Origin: Actinoplanes sp. L3-i22
GTDB lineage: Bacteria > Actinomycetota > Actinomycetes > Mycobacteriales > Micromonosporaceae
DNA: 64,000 nt
Direction: 5' to 3'
Assembly (NCBI RefSeq): GCF_019704555.1
Contig: NZ_AP024745.1
Coordinates: 9,888,001-9,952,000, forward strand
This document shows, one piece after another, positions 61,136-64,000 of the stretch (the stretch's first letter is position 1; each line of letters opens with the position of its first letter). The notes below the pieces were generated by a model. The model saw only the letters and a program-made list of their open reading frames with translations. It did no database searches and was not told where the DNA came from. Made by a program: the position numbers and the translations under genes.

Positions 61136-61807
61136 GTGACCACGTCCACCCTGTCCACGATCTCGACCAACCCCGTGCCCGTGATCCCGCCGTATGCCAC
61201 GATGCTCGGCTTCACCCGCTACGTCTCCCGCACCGGCCCCGCGAAGGCCACGTTCGTCGGCGGGCTGCGCAAGCAGCGCGAGCGGCGCAGCGGGTTCAAC
61301 CCGCACGGCCAGCTGGTCAAGGCACTGAAGGCGGACATCGCGTTCCGCACCGGCGGCAGCTACCTGACCGGCGTCGTCGATCTGGTGAAGGACCGATGGA
61401 AGCCGCTGTACGAGTCGCTGCGCGCCGGCGCCCGGACCTACCTGGCGTCGCTCGGCGACCCCGAGAAGATCACTCTCATCCAGACGCGCGACGCGCTGGC
61501 CAGCGTCGGGCCGCTCGCCGTGAAGATCAATCCGCACTTCGGGCTGCGCTTCGAGGACGGGCATCGCGAGGCGGTCCGGATCCACTTCGACGAGGAGCCG
61601 CCGGGCGCGGAGCTGGTCACGGCCATGCTGCATCTGATGGCCCGGCACATGGATCAGATCCTGCCGGACGCGGATCCGGTTCTGGTCGATCTCCGGCGTG
61701 GGGTGACGCATCGACTTAACCCGGCTACTCGGGTGGGGGATGTGGAGAGTTGGTTGTCGGGGGAGGCGGCGGCTTTTACCGCGATGTGGTCGGCTACGGC
61801 CGCCTGA
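61136..61807 (+). CDS. Uncharacterised protein under likely SOS control
   Basis: A 223-residue soluble protein. I recognise no domain. It has a basic stretch (GGLRKQRERRSGFNPHGQLVKALKADIAF), a region that could be an amphipathic helix bundle (VKDRWKPLYESLRAGARTYL), and a beta-rich middle (VGPLAVKINPHFGLRFEDGHREAVRIHF). The latter resembles short adaptor or nuclease-accessory folds but is not diagnostic. The GTG start has GAGGAG upstream. A LexA box and a PafBC-type promoter precede it, so DNA-damage induction is the best clue to function. Confidence 0.78.
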   Translation: MTTSTLSTISTNPVPVIPPYATMLGFTRYVSRTGPAKATFVGGLRKQRERRSGFNPHGQLVKALKADIAFRTGGSYLTGVVDLVKDRWKPLYESLRAGARTYLASLGDPEKITLIQTRDALASVGPLAVKINPHFGLRFEDGHREAVRIHFDEEPPGAELVTAMLHLMARHMDQILPDADPVLVDLRRGVTHRLNPATRVGDVESWLSGEAAAFTAMWSATAA

Positions 61808-61916
61808 CGCGGGTTTCCGCCTTCGGCTCGGCCGGTCCGTCTCGGGCCGGCCGGGTTGGGCCGGGTTTGGTTGGGCCGGATTGGGCTGGGCCGTCTCGGG
61901 CCGGCCGGGTTGAGCT

Positions 61917-61945
61917 GGGCTGGGCTGGGTTTGGGCTGGGCTGGG
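61917..61945 (+). other. G-quadruplex-forming motif
   Basis: Six GGG runs separated by loops of two or three bases (TGGGCTGGGCTGGG type), on the RNA-like strand 110 bp after the upstream gene's stop codon. Confidence 0.7.
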
Positions 61946-61997
61946 TGCGGCTCTGCTTTTGACATGTGACCGGTCACGATTGGCCCTCGCACTGAGC

Positions 61998-62040
61998 CCG
62001 TTCCCCGGCGTGCTGCCCTGCGTCGGGGAACGGCCCTTTT
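61998..62040 (+). terminator. Hairpin terminator with T-run
   Basis: CCGTTCCCCG and CGGGGAACGG (10-base arms, 16-base loop), followed by CCCTTTT. This is the most typical intrinsic terminator in the window. It lies 190 bp after the SOS-type gene. Confidence 0.7.
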
Positions 62041-62056
62041 CGCGCACGCCGCTGCC

Positions 62057-62110
62057 GGCTGCGGCTGCGGCTGCGGCTGCGGCTGCGGCTGCGGCTGCGG
62101 CTGCGGCTGC
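62057..62110. repeat. (GGCTGC)9 hexanucleotide array
   Basis: Nine perfect copies. Non-coding as far as I can see. Confidence 0.95.
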
Positions 62111-62197
62111 GGGAGAACCGGCTGGTCGGGTGGGTGGGTTCGCGGAGGTGGTCGGTTAGGGTGGGCGCGTGAGTCCGTTTCCCGGCGTTCTGCCGCC

Positions 62198-62252
62198 GCC
62201 CCGCGACTGAGCGGGGCGTGCGCCTCGCCGCCTGAGCGCTGCTCGGGCGGCG
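62198..62252 (+). other. Two consecutive stem-loops in the leader of the EamA gene
   Basis: GCCCCGC/GCGGGGC with a 6-base loop (62198-62217), and CGCCGCC/GGCGGCG with a 13-base loop (62226-62252), 64-118 bp upstream of the start codon. They could be a structured 5' leader. Confidence 0.45.
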
Positions 62253-62301
62253 TCGTCGTGCTGCGTTCCGCTTGCCGATCCCGCCAGGACCGACTCACTC
62301 T

Positions 62302-62314
62302 CACGCGGAGCGTG
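62302..62314 (+). promoter_or_regulatory. Small hairpin over the EamA ribosome binding site
   Basis: CACGC-GGA-GCGTG directly before the ATG at 62316. The loop and arm contain the GGAG ribosome binding site, so folding could limit translation. Confidence 0.45.
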
Positions 62315-62315
62315 C

Positions 62316-63278
62316 ATGTTGTCGTTCTTCTCACCCAGCGCCCCGGCCGGGGCGCGGCTGAGCCTTCTCCAACTGTCCGTCGCCGGGGTGCTCTGGGGCA
62401 CCGCCGGCGTTGTCGTCCAGGTCGTCGCGGGCCGTACCGGGCTCGGTGCCGTGGCGATCGGGTTCTACCGGCTGCTGTTCGCGGCCGGGACCATGCTGAT
62501 CCTCGGGCTGCCCGCCCGCCGGCAGATCTGGGCCGCCGTCCGGTCCGCCCCGGCCGCGGTCATCGCCGCCGGGGTCGGGCTCGCGGCTTATCAGGCGTTG
62601 TACTTCATCGCCGTACGGCTCACCGGGGTCAGCATCGCGACCGTGGTCAGCCTCGGCCTCGCGCCGGTGCTGCTGAGCGTCTGGGAGACGATCCGTACCC
62701 GGCAGCGACCCGGGAACGCCGAGCTCGCCGCGTCGGCCGCCGCCGTGGTCGGCCTGGTGCTGATCTCCACGGTGACCGGCGAAGCAGCCACCGGCGGGGC
62801 CGGGGCGACGGCGACCGGGCTGGGGCTGCTCGCGGCGGTCGCGTCCGGCACGGTCTACGCCGCGTCGACGGCGTTGAGCCGGCGGACGACCCAGGGCGTA
62901 CCCCCGCTGATCCTGACGACGCTCTCCTGCACGATCGGTGCGATCACGCTGGCGCCGATCGCCGTGTTCCAGGGCGTGGCGTTCACGCCGAGTCTCACCC
63001 CGATCGCGCTGCTCGCCTACCTGGGCGCGATCACTACGGCGCTGGCGTACGCCTGCTTCTACACCGGGTTGCGACACACCACCGGCAGTGTCGCCGTGGT
63101 GGTCACGCTCTTGGAGCCGTTGACCGCCGCGGTGCTCGCGGTCGTGCTCATCGGCGAGCCGCTCGCCCTGCCGACGATCGTCGGCGGGCTGCTCCTGATG
63201 GGTGCGGTGACCACGTTGTACCTGGGTGCCGGCCGCCCCGCCGGGAAACCGCAGGAGGAGCCCGCCGCCCGGACGTGA
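62316..63278 (+). CDS. EamA/DMT-family transporter
   Basis: A 320-residue protein with ten membrane helices in two EamA repeats (starting LLQLSVAGVLWGTAGVVVQVV and GLGLLAAVASGTVYAASTALSRR). Both repeats show the family's conserved small-residue pattern and end ALAYACFYTGLRHTTGSVAVVVTLLEPLTAAVLAV. Such proteins export amino acids or other metabolites. The substrate is unknown. The stop codon lies inside the first unit of a 25-bp tandem repeat. Confidence 0.93.
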   Translation: MLSFFSPSAPAGARLSLLQLSVAGVLWGTAGVVVQVVAGRTGLGAVAIGFYRLLFAAGTMLILGLPARRQIWAAVRSAPAAVIAAGVGLAAYQALYFIAVRLTGVSIATVVSLGLAPVLLSVWETIRTRQRPGNAELAASAAAVVGLVLISTVTGEAATGGAGATATGLGLLAAVASGTVYAASTALSRRTTQGVPPLILTTLSCTIGAITLAPIAVFQGVAFTPSLTPIALLAYLGAITTALAYACFYTGLRHTTGSVAVVVTLLEPLTAAVLAVVLIGEPLALPTIVGGLLLMGAVTTLYLGAGRPAGKPQEEPAART

Positions 63279-63360
63279 CGCCCCGCCCGCCGCCCGGACG
63301 TGACGCCCCGCCCGCCGCGCGGAGGTGACGCCCCGCCCGCCGCGCGGAGGTGACGCCTCC
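63261..63360. repeat. 25-bp tandem repeat, four copies
   Basis: Units start at 63261, 63286, 63311 and 63336 (core CCCGCCGCGCGGAGGTGACG). The first contains the EamA stop codon. Confidence 0.85.
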
Positions 63361-63519
63361 GTGCGGTGGGCGAACGGCCGCGCCGGCGCGGGCATCCGGT
63401 GCGGGCACAGAGTCCCCGGCAGCATCGCAGAAAGCCGGAAGATCAGGTGCCTGCCCTGTGGACGAAGCGCCACTGTGGATAACTCCGGAGGGCCTCGAAA
63501 TCCCGCTACGCTGATGGCC

Positions 63520-63843
63520 GTGAGCAGCGCATTCACCGTTTCCACCGAGCTCGCGGCGGCCGTCCGGGACGCCGTCGGCATCCGGCTGCGCGGTCGCGCC
63601 GATTCGGTCGGCGCGACCGAAGCAGCCGGGCGAACACCCCGGCGACCGGCTGGCGACCGACGAACAAAGCCGTTCCCTGATGGCCGACAGGTAGAGCACG
63701 GCGCTGCCGGCCGACAGGTAGAGCAGGGCGCTGCCGGACGACAAGTGGAGCAGCGCGCTGCCGGCCCACGAACAGAGCAGAAGATCAGCGGACGTCGAGA
63801 GGCAGCCGCACCAGGACCGTTGTCCCGTTGTCGTCACCGGTGA
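63520..63843 (+). CDS. Possible short protein with 9-residue repeats
   Basis: A 107-codon frame starting VSSAFTVSTELAAAVRDAVGI, seven bases after a TACGCT -10-like element. After about 35 plausible residues it enters 27-bp repeats reading GRQVEQGAA. It then overlaps the end of the histidine kinase on the other strand by 59 bp. No family. It may be a real small gene, a decayed remnant or chance. Confidence 0.3.
   Translation: MSSAFTVSTELAAAVRDAVGIRLRGRADSVGATEAAGRTPRRPAGDRRTKPFPDGRQVEHGAAGRQVEQGAAGRQVEQRAAGPRTEQKISGRREAAAPGPLSRCRHR
63682..63780. repeat. 27-bp tandem repeat, three to four copies
   Basis: Units start at 63682, 63709, 63736 and, degenerate, 63763 (core GGCCGACAGGTAGAGCA). Confidence 0.8.
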
Positions 63844-64000
63844 GGGAGATGCTGCCGTGATGCCGTTCCACCACCGCGCGGCTCAGCGTGAGCCCGAGCC
63901 CGCTCCCCGGCAACGTCCGATCATGCCCACGACTGGTCCGGTACCGGCCGGTGAAGAGCTTCTCCCGCTCGTCCCGGGGCACGTCCGCGGCCGCGTCCCA
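63785..64000 (-). CDS. Sensor histidine kinase, C-terminal end only
   Basis: 71 residues of a protein running off the window. DEREKLFTGRYRTSRG (F box) and LPGSGLGLTLSRAVVERHHGS (G2 box) identify the ATP-binding domain of a HisKA-type kinase, ending VLVRLPLDVR. The sensor and phosphoacceptor lie beyond the edge. The three nearest bases inside the window encode W, so the frame is open at the end. Confidence 0.8.
   Translation of the reverse strand, partial: WDAAADVPRDEREKLFTGRYRTSRGHDRTLPGSGLGLTLSRAVVERHHGSISLTGDDNGTTVLVRLPLDVR

Larger units (their letters stand above)
61808..62315. other. 508-bp intergenic region rich in structure
   Basis: No credible gene on either strand. It holds a G-quadruplex motif, a perfect GTGACC/GGTCAC palindrome (61966-61977), a T-tailed hairpin, a hexanucleotide array and two stem-loops. 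An imperfect 24-bp duplication (61994-62017 and 62171-62194, 21 of 24 identical) flanks the hexanucleotide array. Confidence 0.6.

Noticed and set aside
1..64000. Mobile elements, prophage genes or RNA genes
   Set aside because: I saw no transposase, integrase, phage structural gene, tRNA-like cloverleaf or rRNA segment on either strand. A tRNA and Rfam search would be needed to exclude small RNAs.

Overview
The window is 64 kb of very high-GC DNA with strong third-position GC bias, many GTG starts, tightly overlapping genes and no RNA genes, transposases, phage genes or CRISPR arrays that I can see. Gene content (TreXYZ, SpoIIE/PP2C phosphatases, HTH plus Clp-N pair, actinobacterial-type LexA box, PAC2 protein, leaderless starts) points to an actinomycete chromosome. 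A Micromonosporaceae member such as Actinoplanes is my best inference, not a proven assignment.

Layout. 0-7 kb: a DrrAB-type ABC exporter, a GT4 glycosyltransferase, two SRPBCC proteins around a phytoene-desaturase-like FAD enzyme, and small envelope proteins. 7-14 kb: a conserved small protein, a conserved-TM-helix channel-like protein with a coiled coil and long acidic tail, a membrane-anchored CBM2-like protein, and a SpoIIE phosphatase with a kinase-like ATPase domain. 14-24 kb: a VOC protein, a MarR/pirin pair with repeated operators, GNAT, the HTH/Clp-N pair, an M29 aminopeptidase, a phospholipase D-like enzyme, a two-component system and a PIMT-like methyltransferase. 24-36 kb: a purine-degradation block (uraD, uraH, uricase, 8-oxoguanine deaminase, malate synthase, a DUF6986-type aldolase-fold protein, allantoinase, allantoicase), interrupted by three small genes. 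36-45 kb: helicase HrpB, a GGDEF-EAL protein, and a membrane-tethered substrate-binding protein / membrane protein / PP2C set followed upstream by yidD. 45-55 kb: glgX-treY-treZ diverging from a debranching enzyme and a GT4 synthase. 55-64 kb: a NhaP antiporter / zinc finger / ketopantoate reductase chain, a lipoprotein, EcsC, PAC2, an esterase, a gene with a DNA-damage-type promoter, an EamA exporter and the end of a histidine kinase.

How the genes work together. The purine block can be read as one chain: 8-oxoguanine to urate, 5-hydroxyisourate, OHCU, allantoin, allantoate, ureidoglycolate, glyoxylate and then malate. No recognisable ureidoglycolate lyase is present, and the DUF6986 protein beside malate synthase is the obvious uncharacterised enzyme to test. 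The alpha-glucan block handles glycogen debranching and conversion to trehalose. The binding protein, membrane protein and PP2C set looks like an extracellular-ligand-to-dephosphorylation relay related in logic to the GlnH/GlnX/PknG system.

The window is unusually rich in minisatellites. Low-complexity inserts split the conserved domains of three unrelated enzymes (a phosphotransferase, HrpB and the GGDEF-EAL protein), and several intergenic spaces carry 25-29 bp tandem arrays.
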